Source of the DNA: Betaproteobacteria bacterium MOLA814
GTDB taxonomy: Bacteria > Pseudomonadota > Gammaproteobacteria > Burkholderiales > Burkholderiaceae_C
Direction of reading: 5' to 3'
DNA: 64,000 nucleotides
Assembly: GCA_000496475.1 (NCBI GenBank)
Contig: AYMW01000003.1
Location: 438,003 to 502,002 of the forward strand
Positions 18,264 to 27,903 of this stretch are shown here, one piece after another (the first letter of the stretch is position 1; each line of letters opens with the position of its first letter). The notes beneath the pieces were generated by a model that made no database searches, had not been told where the DNA came from, and saw only the letters and a program-made list of their open reading frames with translations. The translations under genes were made by a program, and so were the position numbers.

Positions 18264-19310
18264 ATGATCAGCCGCAAACCACCCGCGCAGCCTCAATCCG
18301 CCAAACTGCTGATGGGTCAATCTGTGACGCCCATGGCTTTTGTAAGAGGCATGGCACGCGCTTTAAGCAAGGCTCAGCTGCCACTCAATGCGTGGCTAGA
18401 AAAAGCACAGATTACGCCAGACCAGCTTGATCAACCCTTGGCCACCATCACCGCGGCGCAAATGGAAGTGGCCAGTGAATGGGCCATGCGGGCCCTCAAT
18501 GACGAAGCCTTGGGTTGGTTTGAGCGCGCGCTGCCTTGGGGCAGCTACGGCATGTTGGCCAGGGCATCGATGGGCGCTAACAATCTTGGCATTGCCATGC
18601 GGCGCTGGAGCCGCCACCACGGCTTGCTCACCTCATTGGTGGCGCTGCACATCACGCCTCGACCTGATGCGCTGATAGACATCACCATCACCGACCTAGG
18701 CGTTGAGCCCAAATTGCAAGAGTTTTGCCATGTCACCTTGCTGCGCAATATGCTGGGCTTTGCCAGCTGGGCGGTTGACTCTCGCCTGAGCTTGCACAGC
18801 GCATCGTTTGCATTTACTGAACCTGCGCATGCTGCCGCGTATGACGTTCTGTTTCAATGCCCCGTGACGTTTGGCGCAAGCCACACCCACATGACTTTGG
18901 CCAGTAATTATTTAGACTTGCCGCTGCGCAGAGACGAGTTGGCCTTAAACACCATGCTGCAACGCGCTTTGCCACTCACCGTGCGCCACTACCGACGCGA
19001 CCGTTTGCTGGTGCAACAAGTGCAGCAACTGCTGGGCAGCGACCGCCCAGCGCCCACAGCAGACGACTTGGCCAACCAGTTGAACATGTCCACGCGCAGC
19101 TTATACCGACAGTTGCAAGAAGAAGGCGCCAGTTGGCAACAACTCAAAACCCAGCACGCTATGACACTGGCGCGCCTGGCCCTGCTGACCCACAACTGGC
19201 CCATTAAACAAGTCGCCAGCCACTGCGGCTTTGCCAACGAGAAAAGCTTCATGAGGGCTTTTAGACAGCACACCGGCCACTCGCCAGCGGCATTTCGTCA
19301 GCGAAAATAA
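18264..19310 (+). CDS. AraC family transcriptional regulator
   Basis: A 348-residue regulator of the OruR/ArgR-like AraC subgroup. It has a long N-terminal ligand-binding domain of the Arabinose_bd type (residues about 20-210, with GWFERALPWGSYGMLARASMG) and a C-terminal double helix-turn-helix: ADDLANQLNMSTRSLYRQLQEEGASWQQL, then PIKQVASHCGFANEKSFMRAFRQHTGHSPAAFRQ. It is divergent from liuB and is the obvious candidate activator of the leucine operon; this is inferred from position only. The start could also be the ATG at 18312. A weak inverted repeat (TAACCC/GGGTTA) follows the stop. Confidence 0.88.
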   Translation: MISRKPPAQPQSAKLLMGQSVTPMAFVRGMARALSKAQLPLNAWLEKAQITPDQLDQPLATITAAQMEVASEWAMRALNDEALGWFERALPWGSYGMLARASMGANNLGIAMRRWSRHHGLLTSLVALHITPRPDALIDITITDLGVEPKLQEFCHVTLLRNMLGFASWAVDSRLSLHSASFAFTEPAHAAAYDVLFQCPVTFGASHTHMTLASNYLDLPLRRDELALNTMLQRALPLTVRHYRRDRLLVQQVQQLLGSDRPAPTADDLANQLNMSTRSLYRQLQEEGASWQQLKTQHAMTLARLALLTHNWPIKQVASHCGFANEKSFMRAFRQHTGHSPAAFRQRK

Positions 19311-19618
19311 CCCAATACCCTAGCTGGCACAAGGGTTAATAGGCCGCTTTGAAGTTGTTGAGCTTCGGCTGTTGTGTGTCGAACAGGGTGCTGCCACCTA
19401 GGTAAAACCCTCTAAGCAATGACCCCTTGTGCGAAATACAGGCTTGTCAACCCCCTCTTAATATTTGAAAGAATCTAAGCATCAATATCAAAATAACCAA
19501 GAGTTGTATAGACTATTTGCGTGTTGGTTACTTTGATGCCCTACTTCACAAACGCGTGACATGCCGGCATCCGTTTAGTTTGATTGAATCTTTATTGTTA
19601 TCTGAGCAGCCCACTGGA
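19311..19618. other. Intergenic region before ectA (308 bp)
   Basis: It is A+T-rich in its middle (19440-19520) and should contain the ectA promoter. A TTGTCA hexamer lies at 19444-19449, but no convincing -10 is found at standard spacing, so I do not name a promoter. The ectA frame stays open upstream to a TTG at 19517. No ectR (MarR) gene or ectR-type operator is recognised. Confidence 0.4.
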
Positions 19619-20233
19619 ATGGTCGCTGCATCTGCAGTCGAATTTGAGCCCTTGCGTGCCGAGCATGGTCAGGCCCTGCACGCCCTCGTGGCGTCGTGCA
19701 AACCTCTGGATGAAAACTCCCTGTATTGCAATTTGTTGCAGGCGTCACACTTCGGTGCCTCCAGCATGGGCGCTTGGCAACAAGCAAGCCTTGGGCTAGA
19801 GCCACAACTGATTGGCAGCATCACTGGCTACCGCTTGCCAAATGACCCACATACGTTGTTTGTGTGGCAAGTCGCCGTAGACAAACAAGCCAGGGGTCAA
19901 GGTCTCGGTTTGCAGTTGTTGTCCCACTTGCTCGCGCACCTGTTGACCAACCAATCCCAGACACCGGTAACGCACTTGCAAACCAGCATTACCACCAACA
20001 ACACAGCGTCTTGGGCCTTGTTTAAACGTTTTGCCAAACAACTTGCTGCGCCTACGCGCACCGACGTGTTGTTTGAGCACAGCGCCCACTTTGGCGGTTC
20101 AGCACCCACAGAACATGTGCTGACTGTTGGACCAATTGCGCCAGGTGCGCTGGCCAACTCGACCCACGCCAGCGCAGTCGATGCGCAAGAGCACGCCAAC
20201 TCGCGTGCCATGCCTGAGCTCTCGCCAGGCTGA
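19619..20233 (+). CDS. ectA: L-2,4-diaminobutyrate N-acetyltransferase
   Basis: Acetylates L-2,4-diaminobutyrate, the second step of ectoine synthesis. The GNAT-fold protein of about 204 residues shows the EctA signature CKPLDENSLYCNLLQASHFG and the acetyl-CoA loop VWQVAVDKQARGQGLGLQLLSHLL. The ATG at 19619 is preferred, as conserved sequence starts soon after (VEFEPLRAEHGQAL). The frame extends to a TTG at 19517 that would add 34 residues. The C-terminal 40 residues (after TVGPIAPGAL) are polar and not conserved. It is the first gene of ectABCD; ectB starts 96 bases downstream. Confidence 0.93.
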   Translation: MVAASAVEFEPLRAEHGQALHALVASCKPLDENSLYCNLLQASHFGASSMGAWQQASLGLEPQLIGSITGYRLPNDPHTLFVWQVAVDKQARGQGLGLQLLSHLLAHLLTNQSQTPVTHLQTSITTNNTASWALFKRFAKQLAAPTRTDVLFEHSAHFGGSAPTEHVLTVGPIAPGALANSTHASAVDAQEHANSRAMPELSPG

Positions 20234-20329
20234 CTACCCCACTTTTTTCAACAGGCCCCATTTCGCGGGCCAGTCTCTTTGCGCGCCTGTTTGCGCGCCA
20301 CCACCCCCCACCCGAAAGGACAAACCGCT

Positions 20330-21637
20330 ATGGATATTTTTAAAAGCACTGAATCAGAGGTCCGCAGCTACTGCCGCTCTTTCCCCGTTGTCTTCGAACG
20401 CAGCCAAGGTGAATGGCTGTACGACGACCAAGGCAACGCCTACTTGGACTTTTTGTCAGGCGCAGGTACGCTGAACTACGGCCACAACAACCGCCACCTC
20501 AAAGATGCGCTGTTGAAATACATAGGGCAAGACGGGGTCACACACGGCTTGGACATGCACACCAGCGCAAAGGCTGATTTTTTACACGCCATGCGCAGCT
20601 TTATATTTGAGCCACGCGGCTTGAACTACAAAATTCAATTCACAGGTCCCACCGGCACCAACGCGGTTGAAGCCGCGATGAAACTGGCCCGTAAAGTGAC
20701 AGGACGCACCAACATCATCTCGTTTACCAACGGCTTTCATGGCGTGAGCTTGGGCGCGTTGGCAGCCACAGGCAACAGCCACCACAGAGGCGGCGCAGGC
20801 ATTGACATGGGTGGCATCACGCGCATGCCCTTTGACGGCTATTTGGGTGAAGGCATAGACACCACACAGTATTTAGACAAAGCCTTAAGCGATGCCAGCA
20901 GCGGCGTGGACAAGCCAGCTGCTGTGATTGTTGAAACGGTGCAAGGCGAAGGCGGCGTGAATGCAGCAAGCCCTGAATGGCTGCGCGCGCTGGCGGATGT
21001 GTGCAAGCGCCACAGCATATTGCTGATTGTTGATGACATACAAGCTGGCTGCGGACGAACGGGCAAGTTCTTCAGCTTTGAGGACGCTGGCATCAAGCCC
21101 GACATCGTGACCTTGTCCAAGTCAATATCTGGTTACGGTCTGCCTATGGCTGTGGTGCTGATGCGCCCCGAACTAGATCAATGGACGCCAGGTGAACACA
21201 ACGGCACCTTTAGGGGCAACAACTTGGCCTTTGTCACGGCCACTGCCACTTTGGCCCACTACTGGTCTGACGATGTGTTTGCCAAAGACGTGGAACGAAA
21301 AGGCCGCTTGGTATCCAACCGCTTGGACCAAATGGCCACACGCCACGGACGTGGGCGGTTTGACACCAAGGGACGTGGCATGTTCCAAGGCATTGACTGC
21401 ATCAACGGCGACATTGCCAACGCCATTGCCAAGCGCTGTTTCACGCAAGGCGTGGTGATTGAAACCAGTGGCGCCAATGACCAGGTGTTGAAAGTGTTTT
21501 GCCCATTAACTATCAGTGATGACAACCTGAAAAAAGGCTTAGACGTTATTGAGCAAAGCATGCGCGCAGTGTGCCAAGCGCTCAACAAATGGCCGCAGCG
21601 CGATGAGTACTTTGTGGCCGAAGACGTCAGCGCTTAA
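20330..21637 (+). CDS. ectB: Diaminobutyrate-2-oxoglutarate transaminase
   Basis: Transfers an amino group from glutamate to L-aspartate 4-semialdehyde, giving L-2,4-diaminobutyrate, the first dedicated step to ectoine. The 435-residue class III PLP aminotransferase contains [33 protein letters not shown], the Asp of the cofactor pocket in [21 protein letters not shown], and the Schiff-base Lys in [18 protein letters not shown]. The ATG at 20330 has GAAAGGA upstream. No dedicated aspartokinase gene (ask_ect) is attached, so the semialdehyde must come from general metabolism. Confidence 0.97.
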   Translation: MDIFKSTESEVRSYCRSFPVVFERSQGEWLYDDQGNAYLDFLSGAGTLNYGHNNRHLKDALLKYIGQDGVTHGLDMHTSAKADFLHAMRSFIFEPRGLNYKIQFTGPTGTNAVEAAMKLARKVTGRTNIISFTNGFHGVSLGALAATGNSHHRGGAGIDMGGITRMPFDGYLGEGIDTTQYLDKALSDASSGVDKPAAVIVETVQGEGGVNAASPEWLRALADVCKRHSILLIVDDIQAGCGRTGKFFSFEDAGIKPDIVTLSKSISGYGLPMAVVLMRPELDQWTPGEHNGTFRGNNLAFVTATATLAHYWSDDVFAKDVERKGRLVSNRLDQMATRHGRGRFDTKGRGMFQGIDCINGDIANAIAKRCFTQGVVIETSGANDQVLKVFCPLTISDDNLKKGLDVIEQSMRAVCQALNKWPQRDEYFVAEDVSA

Positions 21638-21668
21638 CAAACAACACGCACTTATTAAGGAATAACAA

Positions 21669-22067
21669 ATGATTGTTAGACAACTACAAACCGCCAAAGA
21701 CAGTACGCGACGCATAGACAGCACAGGCTGGAACAGCGTTCGGATGCTGCTCACCAACGACAACATGGGCTTTTCGTTTCACATCACAACCATCTACGAA
21801 GGTGCCGAACTGGAGATGCACTACCAAAACCACCTTGAATCGGTGTATTGCATGAGCGGACGCGGTGAAATTCAAAATGTGACAACTGGTGAGGTTCATC
21901 CCATCTCACCGGGCACCATGTACGCCCTGGACAAACATGACAAACACATACTGCGCGGGTTCGAGGAAATGAGCATGGCTTGTGTATTCAACCCACCACT
22001 CATTGGCAACGAAGTCCACAACGACAGCGGTGCATACGAGTTGACCGCGCAGACCATCACCGATTAA
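21669..22067 (+). CDS. ectC: L-ectoine synthase
   Basis: Cyclises N-gamma-acetyldiaminobutyrate to ectoine. The 132-residue cupin begins with the EctC hallmark [17 protein letters not shown] and continues with [19 protein letters not shown], which supplies the metal-binding Glu/His residues, then [16 protein letters not shown] and [19 protein letters not shown]. The length is normal. It starts 31 bases after ectB, preceded by TTAAGGAA as ribosome site. Confidence 0.97.
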   Translation: MIVRQLQTAKDSTRRIDSTGWNSVRMLLTNDNMGFSFHITTIYEGAELEMHYQNHLESVYCMSGRGEIQNVTTGEVHPISPGTMYALDKHDKHILRGFEEMSMACVFNPPLIGNEVHNDSGAYELTAQTITD

Positions 22068-22097
22068 ACAGCAACACAGGCGCACAGGAGTATCCCA

Positions 22098-22997
22098 ATG
22101 CTGACCCCCAGAGACGACTTATACCCCTCACGATTTGGCAAACAAACGCAATACCTGCCACGCCAAGACCCCGTGATTCATGGCGATGCTCAGCAGCGCG
22201 CCCTTACTGGCCTAAGCGCTGAACAACTGGCATCGTTTGACAACGATGGCTTTGTCATCTTGCACAGTGTTTTTAACAACGACGAGGTGCTGGCCTTGCG
22301 AGCAGAGTCAGACCGTCTGCGCCAAGACCCCGCTATGCGCAGCAGCAAAGAGGTCATTCGAGAGCCACATGATGGTGCAGTGCGCTCTGTGTTTAGGCCC
22401 CATACCTTAAGCGACCTTGTCGCCAATACAGTTGGCGACAAGCGCTTAAAAGACATTGCCCAAGGCTTGCTCAACGACGAGGTGTACATCCACCAGTCTC
22501 GTCTGAACTACAAACCTGGCTTCAGGGGGACTGAGTTCTATTGGCACTCCGACTTTGAAACGTGGCACGTCGAAGACGGCATGCCGCGTATGCGCGCTGT
22601 CAGTATGTCCATCACGCTGACAGACAACCACGCCAATAACGGCTCATTGCTGCTGATACCTGGTTCGCATCAAACCTATGTCACGTGCACAGGCGAAACG
22701 CCAGAGAATCACTTTGAAAAGTCACTGCGTAAGCAGGAGTATGGCGTGCCCAGCGACGAGGCATTAAGCCGTTTGATTCAAGAAGGTGGCATTGTGCGCG
22801 CAGAGTGCGCACCAGGCTCTGTGATTGTCTTTGACTGCAACACCGTGCATGGCTCCAACAGCAACATCACCCCCGATGCACGTGCCAATATTTTTGTGGT
22901 CTACAACGCCATGACCAACGCAGTGATTGATCCTTTTTGCACCCAGCCCCCACGGCCAGAGCATGTCTGCACACGCGAAGATATCGTTGCTATTTAA
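22098..22997 (+). CDS. ectD: Ectoine hydroxylase
   Basis: A non-haem Fe(II)/2-oxoglutarate dioxygenase of 299 residues that makes 5-hydroxyectoine. The iron-binding H-x-D...H triad is seen in FYWHSDFETWHVEDGMPRMR and VFDCNTVHGSNSNITPDARANIFVVYN. The ectoine hydroxylase pattern LNYKPGFRGTEFYWHSDFE is intact. It lies 30 bases after ectC with AGGAG upstream. Its stop codon overlaps the 3' end of the convergent ychJ by 8 bases. Hydroxyectoine protects against desiccation and heat as well as salt. Confidence 0.97.
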   Translation: MLTPRDDLYPSRFGKQTQYLPRQDPVIHGDAQQRALTGLSAEQLASFDNDGFVILHSVFNNDEVLALRAESDRLRQDPAMRSSKEVIREPHDGAVRSVFRPHTLSDLVANTVGDKRLKDIAQGLLNDEVYIHQSRLNYKPGFRGTEFYWHSDFETWHVEDGMPRMRAVSMSITLTDNHANNGSLLLIPGSHQTYVTCTGETPENHFEKSLRKQEYGVPSDEALSRLIQEGGIVRAECAPGSVIVFDCNTVHGSNSNITPDARANIFVVYNAMTNAVIDPFCTQPPRPEHVCTREDIVAI

Positions 22998-23385
22998 GCG
23001 CGTCTAGATAGAACCACACACCAGCTTCGCGCACGAACTGGCTGTGCTCTTGCAAACGGTGGCCTTTACCCGCGACGCGGTAACGCGCGACAAAGCTGAC
23101 CTGCGCCGTATCGCCAGACTCGCTGTGACTTTTGACGTCCAAGCCTAACCAAGTGCTTACAGCGTCGGGCTCCAAATCAGACGGCCGGGTGCTTGGATGC
23201 CATGTTGCAGACACATACCCCATGTCCCCAAGCACATACGCCGTATAGCGCGAGCGCATCAAAGCCTCAGCAGATTGGGCGGTGGCTGTGCCCTGTAGCA
23301 TTGGTGCACAGCAAGCAACCAAGGTCAAAGCCTTGCCGCCACCAGTTTGACCACAGGGACAGGCCGGCTCATAAACTGTTGACAC
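22990..23385 (-). CDS. ychJ: YchJ family protein (SEC-C motif)
   Basis: A 131-residue YchJ-type protein. The N-terminus has the zinc-binding CPCGQ...CCAP motif and the LMRSRYTAYVLGDMGYVSATWHPSTRP block of the family. The fold is NTF2-like; no reaction is established. It starts two bases after the rhodanese stop on the same strand, so the pair is probably co-translated, and its tail overlaps ectD. Confidence 0.92.
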   Translation of the reverse strand: MSTVYEPACPCGQTGGGKALTLVACCAPMLQGTATAQSAEALMRSRYTAYVLGDMGYVSATWHPSTRPSDLEPDAVSTWLGLDVKSHSESGDTAQVSFVARYRVAGKGHRLQEHSQFVREAGVWFYLDALK

Positions 23386-23387
23386 GC

Positions 23388-23810
23388 TTACTGATCACGC
23401 TTGGCTGCGCGCTCTGCCAGAGTTTCAATCGGTGAGTTGCTGGCTTGCCAGTCGGCAAAGCCACCGCCAATATGCGCCACGTTGGTCATGCCCATGTCTT
23501 GCAATGCCTTGGCAGCCAGCGCACTGCGCCAGCCTGCGCCACAAAACAAAACGAATTCTTTGCTCTCGTCGTCAAACACAGGCTTGTGATACGGCGAGTC
23601 AGGGTCCACCCAAAATTCCAACATCCCGCGCGGCGCATGCAAGGCACCAGCTGCTGTGCCGCTTGCGGTTAGCTCACGGATGTCACGGATATCCACCAGT
23701 TGCAATGTTGGATCGTTGTCCATACGGGCAACCACTTGCGCCACGCTATACGTCGTGACTTGCGCCATGGCCTCTGCCACTAACACTTTGTGTCCTTTAA
23801 TAATAGCCAT
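23388..23810 (-). CDS. Rhodanese-like domain protein
   Basis: A single-domain rhodanese of 140 residues. LQLVDIRDIRELTASGTAAGALHAPRGMLEFW is the N-terminal signature and VLFCGAGWRSALAAKALQDMG carries the active-site Cys loop (CGAGWRS), which can hold a persulfide. It would move sulfane sulfur in the cytoplasm; the acceptor is unknown. It lies 26 bases after trkH and two bases before ychJ. Confidence 0.92.
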   Translation of the reverse strand: MAIIKGHKVLVAEAMAQVTTYSVAQVVARMDNDPTLQLVDIRDIRELTASGTAAGALHAPRGMLEFWVDPDSPYHKPVFDDESKEFVLFCGAGWRSALAAKALQDMGMTNVAHIGGGFADWQASNSPIETLAERAAKRDQ

Positions 23811-23836
23811 CTCTTATGTCCAACCTATCGGTGATT

Positions 23837-25297
23837 TCATTTACGCCAAAACTGCGCGGTGAACAACACCAACACAGACAACAACTCCAAGCGACCCAGC
23901 ATCATGGCGACGGTGCACACCCACGTTTGGAAGTCGGTCAAGCTGCCATAGTTGGCAGCTGGACCTACGTTGCCCAATCCTGGACCAATGTTGTTCACTG
24001 TAGCCACCACAGCCGTGAACGCACTCACCATGTCCATACCGGTATACAACAACACCATGGTGAGCGTGATGATGGTCGCCCCGTAAATCAGCATGAAAGC
24101 CATAACCGACATCAATACGGCGTTGCTAATGGCTGTACCCCCCAGGTGCACAGGGTTCACCACGCGCGGGTGAATAGCCCGTACCAACTCGCGCTTGGCT
24201 TGCTTGACCAACAAAATCATGCGAACCATTTTGATACCACCACCTGTTGAGCCTGCACACGACACAAAACAGCCCAAAAACACCAACAATACCGGCGCAA
24301 ATGCAGGCCATAAAGCATAGTTGGCAGACGAATAGCCCGTGGTTGTCGCAACCGATATCACTTGAAAGGCCGATACGCGCAACGCCTCTGGAAAGCTGTC
24401 CACCGTATTTTCAACAGCTAGCAGCACACTCACCAAACCAATGCTGACCAACAGCACGACCAAGTAGCTGCGCACTTCTACATCACGCACCAAACTCATG
24501 ACTGAGCCCATGCGCCACACAATGAAATAGCGCGCAAAGCTGATGCCGGCCAGCAGCATAAACACCATGGCCACACCTTCGACGCGCATGGACTCAAAGT
24601 AACCAAGACTGGCATCGTGTGAGGACATGCCACCCAAACTCACGGTGGTACTCATGTGCATGAACGCGTCTGACCAACTCATGCCTGCCCACCGGTAAGC
24701 TAAAAAACAACCCAACGACAACACAAAATACACACCCCATAAACCGCGTGCGGTTTCAGCAATGCGGGGGGTGAGCTTGGCATCTTTCAAGGGGCCAGGT
24801 GTTTCAGCCTTGTACAGCTGCACACCGCCCAAACCCAACAATGGCAACACAGCCACCACCAACAACATGATGCCCAAGCCACCAAACAGTTGGAGGAAGC
24901 AGCGCCACACATTCACACTTAGCGGCAAGCCTTCTAGACCTGTGAGCACGGTAGCGCCAGTTGCCGTCAGGCCGCTTACAGCTTCAAAGTAGGCGTCTGT
25001 CCAATCCATGCGACCCACCCCCAACCATAAAGGCAAGGCTGCAAATATTGGCAAGACAACCCAGACCAAGTTCACCAACATGAAGCCATCCTTGGGCATC
25101 AGTTCGCGGCGGTGTTTTTGTGTCCACCACATCAGCAACACACCCGTTACAAACGTGGCGGCAAAGCCTATAAGCCATATTTCTTGCAGGCGATGCTCGT
25201 CTGCCCACCACGACCATGCCCACGGCACCCAAAACGTAACAGAGAAAACCAACAACACGCGGGACAGCGCAGCTAGTACGGGCTTGAAATCATACAT
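23837..25297 (-). CDS. trkH: Trk potassium uptake protein TrkH
   Basis: The membrane pore of a Trk potassium transporter, 486 residues with four repeated M1-P-M2 units. Selectivity-filter segments with the key Gly are visible: VSGLTATGATVLTGLEGLP (first), MSTTVSLGGMS (second), VISVATTTGYSSANYA (third) and AVVATVNNIGPGLGNVGP (fourth). SCAGSTGGGIKMVRM is also typical. It starts eight bases after trkA. Potassium uptake is the fast first response to osmotic upshift, which fits the neighbouring ectoine genes. Confidence 0.95.
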   Translation of the reverse strand: MYDFKPVLAALSRVLLVFSVTFWVPWAWSWWADEHRLQEIWLIGFAATFVTGVLLMWWTQKHRRELMPKDGFMLVNLVWVVLPIFAALPLWLGVGRMDWTDAYFEAVSGLTATGATVLTGLEGLPLSVNVWRCFLQLFGGLGIMLLVVAVLPLLGLGGVQLYKAETPGPLKDAKLTPRIAETARGLWGVYFVLSLGCFLAYRWAGMSWSDAFMHMSTTVSLGGMSSHDASLGYFESMRVEGVAMVFMLLAGISFARYFIVWRMGSVMSLVRDVEVRSYLVVLLVSIGLVSVLLAVENTVDSFPEALRVSAFQVISVATTTGYSSANYALWPAFAPVLLVFLGCFVSCAGSTGGGIKMVRMILLVKQAKRELVRAIHPRVVNPVHLGGTAISNAVLMSVMAFMLIYGATIITLTMVLLYTGMDMVSAFTAVVATVNNIGPGLGNVGPAANYGSLTDFQTWVCTVAMMLGRLELLSVLVLFTAQFWRK

Positions 25298-25305
25298 ACG
25301 CGCTG

Positions 25306-26697
25306 TTAGCCGAAGAAAGTAGCGCTGACTTGGAACAGCTTTTCCACGTCCCTGACAGAGCGCTTGTTGGGGATGAACACAATGATGTGGTCATTCTCTT
25401 GCACCAGTGTGTCGTGGTGGGGCATGAGTAGCACCGAGTCTTTGCCCTCGCCTCGCACGATGGCGCCAATGCTGGCATCTTTGGGCAGTTTGATTTCCTC
25501 TAAACGCCGCCCCACCAATTTTGACGTTTTAATGTCGCCACGGGCCACGCCTTCCAGCACCTCCGCGGCACCACGGCGCAGGCTGTGCACGGCGGCCACA
25601 TCACCCCGACGCAAGTGGGCTAGCAATTCGCCAATAACGGTCTGTGCCGGAGAAATAGCAATGTCAATGGTGGAGCCCTCCATCATTTCAGCGTAGGCGC
25701 GCCTGTTGATCAGCGCCATTACCCGCTGCGCGCCCATGCGCTTTGCCAGCATGGCCGACATGATGTTGTCTTCGTCGTCATTGGTCAGTGACAAAAACAC
25801 ATCCATCTCACCCACGTTTTCTTCTTGTAGCAAATCCGCATCGGCCACATCGCCTTGCAACACCAAGACATTACTTGGCAACTGCTCGGCCAAGTATTCG
25901 CAACGCTTTTTATCGCGTTCAATGATCTTGACTTGGTACTTGGCGGCCAAGCTTTTAGCCAGACGCATTCCCACGCGTCCGCCACCGGCAATCATGATGC
26001 GCTGCACAGGTTGGTCACGTTTGTGTAGGGCAAACAGGACCTCGCGTAGCTTTTGTTTGTCAGCGAGCACAAACACCTCATCGCCTTCAAGGATGCGTGT
26101 GTTGGCCTTGTTGGGCACGGCATAGCCGTGACGGTAAATGGCCACCACGCGCATTTCAGCAGCAGGGAACAGTTCTTTGAATTCGCCCAAAGTGTGTCCT
26201 GCCAACGCACTGCCAGACACAGCGCGCACGCCCACCATACTGGCGCGCTCTTGTGAAAAGTGCAGCACTTGCAGGGCCTCCGGGTATTGAATGAGTTGGT
26301 GGATGTAATTCATCACCGACTCTTCTGGACAAATCACGTGGTCAACGGCAAAGCCGCTGCGCGATAGCAACTCGTCGCCCTCATTGAACTCACTAGAGCG
26401 CAACCTTGCAATGGTGGTGGGTATCCCAAACACGTCGTGTGCCACTTTGCACACAACCAAGTTGGTCTCGTCCATGGCGGAGCACGCAATGACCATGTCT
26501 GCGTCGTCCGCACCAGCTTGGCGCAGCACGGACGGCTGAATGCCGTTGCCCACCACACCGCGTAGATCCAGCCGGTCCTCTAGATCACGCAGTCGCCCGG
26601 CGTCGGTATCGATCACCGTGATGTCGTTGCGCTCAGACACCAAACTCTCGGCTACGCTTTCACCCACGCGGCCGGCTCCAAGAATAATAATCTTCAT
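25306..26697 (-). CDS. trkA: Trk potassium uptake regulatory protein TrkA
   Basis: The 463-residue cytoplasmic NAD(H)/nucleotide-binding gate of the Trk system. It has two RCK units: MKIIILGAGRVGESVAESLVSERNDITVIDTD at the start and RIMIAGGGRVGMRLAKSLAAKYQVKIIERD near residue 233, each followed by a TrkA-C domain (ALAGHTLGEFKELF; SKLVGRRLEEIKLPKDASIGAIVRG). It lies directly upstream of trkH and follows the acyl-CoA dehydrogenase gene by 60 bases. Confidence 0.96.
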   Translation of the reverse strand: MKIIILGAGRVGESVAESLVSERNDITVIDTDAGRLRDLEDRLDLRGVVGNGIQPSVLRQAGADDADMVIACSAMDETNLVVCKVAHDVFGIPTTIARLRSSEFNEGDELLSRSGFAVDHVICPEESVMNYIHQLIQYPEALQVLHFSQERASMVGVRAVSGSALAGHTLGEFKELFPAAEMRVVAIYRHGYAVPNKANTRILEGDEVFVLADKQKLREVLFALHKRDQPVQRIMIAGGGRVGMRLAKSLAAKYQVKIIERDKKRCEYLAEQLPSNVLVLQGDVADADLLQEENVGEMDVFLSLTNDDEDNIMSAMLAKRMGAQRVMALINRRAYAEMMEGSTIDIAISPAQTVIGELLAHLRRGDVAAVHSLRRGAAEVLEGVARGDIKTSKLVGRRLEEIKLPKDASIGAIVRGEGKDSVLLMPHHDTLVQENDHIIVFIPNKRSVRDVEKLFQVSATFFG

Positions 26698-26757
26698 AGC
26701 CAGCGATTTTAGGGGGTCAAATGGTGATTTGGGCCATTTGAGAGTCGACTTGTGGGT

Positions 26758-27891
26758 TTAAGTGGCCAAAGCACGCTGAATTAGGATTTTTTGCACGTCG
26801 GATGTGCCTTCGTAAATTTGGCACACACGCACATCGCGGTAAATGCGCTCCACAGGGAAATCGCTGACGTAGCCATACCCGCCATGTATTTGTATGGCTT
26901 GTGAGCACACCTGCTCAGCCATTTCACTCGCAAATAATTTGGCCATAGCCGCCTCTTTTAGGCAGGGCAGACCAGCATCACGCATGGCGGCTGCATGCAG
27001 GGTGAGCGCGCGAGCGGCCTCTAACTGCGTGGCCATTTCTGCCAGCTTGAAGCCAACGGCCTGGTGGTTGAAGATGGTTTGTCCAAATGTCTCGCGCTGT
27101 TTGGAGTAGGTCAATGCGCAGTCGAATGCGCTTCTGGCCATGCCAATGCTTTGCGCGGCAATGCCAATACGTCCGCCCTCTAACGCGCCAAGCGCAATGC
27201 GGTAGCCTTCGCCTTCCTGGCCCAAGCGGTTTTCAATCGGTATACGGCAATTTTCTAAGTTGATTTGTGCGGTGTCACTAGAGTTTTGACCCAGCTTGTC
27301 CTCTAGTCGCGCCCCCACATAACCCTCGGCCTTGGTCGGCACCAAAAAGGCACTCATGCCTTTTTTGCCCGCCGCTTTGTCGGTCACGGCAATGACGATG
27401 GCCACATTGGCGTTTTGACCACTGGTGATGAATTGCTTAACGCCGTTCAAGACGTAATGGTCTCCATCCAGAACAGCCGTTGTTCGCATGCCGCTGGCGT
27501 CGCTGCCTACGTGTGGCTCTGTTAAACAAAACGCGCCCAGCATCTCGCCTTTGGCCAAAGGCGTGAGCCAGTCGCGCTGCTGCTGTGCGCTGCCGTTTTT
27601 CATGAGAATGGCATTAACTGGGCAGTTGGTCACCGAAATAACGGTGCTGGTGCCGCCGTCGCCAGCAGCAATTTCTTCTAGAACTACCGCCAAGGTAACG
27701 TAGTCCAACCCTGCGCCGCCCAATTCTTCAGGTACACAAATACCGTAACAGCCAAGGGCAGCCAAGCCTTTGTGGGCTTGCACTGGAAAGGTGTGGGCTT
27801 TGTCCCACGCGGGCGCGTATGGCCATAGCTGCTCTTGGGAAAAGGCACGAACGGCTTCTTGCACCATGCGCTGGTCGTCGTTGAGTAACAT
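26758..27891 (-). CDS. Acyl-CoA dehydrogenase (short/branched-chain type)
   Basis: A 377-residue FAD-dependent acyl-CoA dehydrogenase that introduces the alpha,beta double bond and hands electrons to ETF. Seen are LGAFCLTEPHVGSDASGMRTTAV (flavin/substrate segment), KQFITSGQNANVAIVIA, and the C-terminal QIHGGYGYVSDFPVERIYRDVRVCQIYEGTSDVQKILIQR with the catalytic Glu in YEGTSD, as in short/medium-chain enzymes. This differs from the isovaleryl-CoA dehydrogenase at 31733. It is 12 bases after the thiolase gene; butyryl-CoA or 2-methylbutyryl-CoA are possible substrates. Confidence 0.92.
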   Translation of the reverse strand: MLLNDDQRMVQEAVRAFSQEQLWPYAPAWDKAHTFPVQAHKGLAALGCYGICVPEELGGAGLDYVTLAVVLEEIAAGDGGTSTVISVTNCPVNAILMKNGSAQQQRDWLTPLAKGEMLGAFCLTEPHVGSDASGMRTTAVLDGDHYVLNGVKQFITSGQNANVAIVIAVTDKAAGKKGMSAFLVPTKAEGYVGARLEDKLGQNSSDTAQINLENCRIPIENRLGQEGEGYRIALGALEGGRIGIAAQSIGMARSAFDCALTYSKQRETFGQTIFNHQAVGFKLAEMATQLEAARALTLHAAAMRDAGLPCLKEAAMAKLFASEMAEQVCSQAIQIHGGYGYVSDFPVERIYRDVRVCQIYEGTSDVQKILIQRALAT

Positions 27892-27903
27892 GAACTACCT
27901 TTT

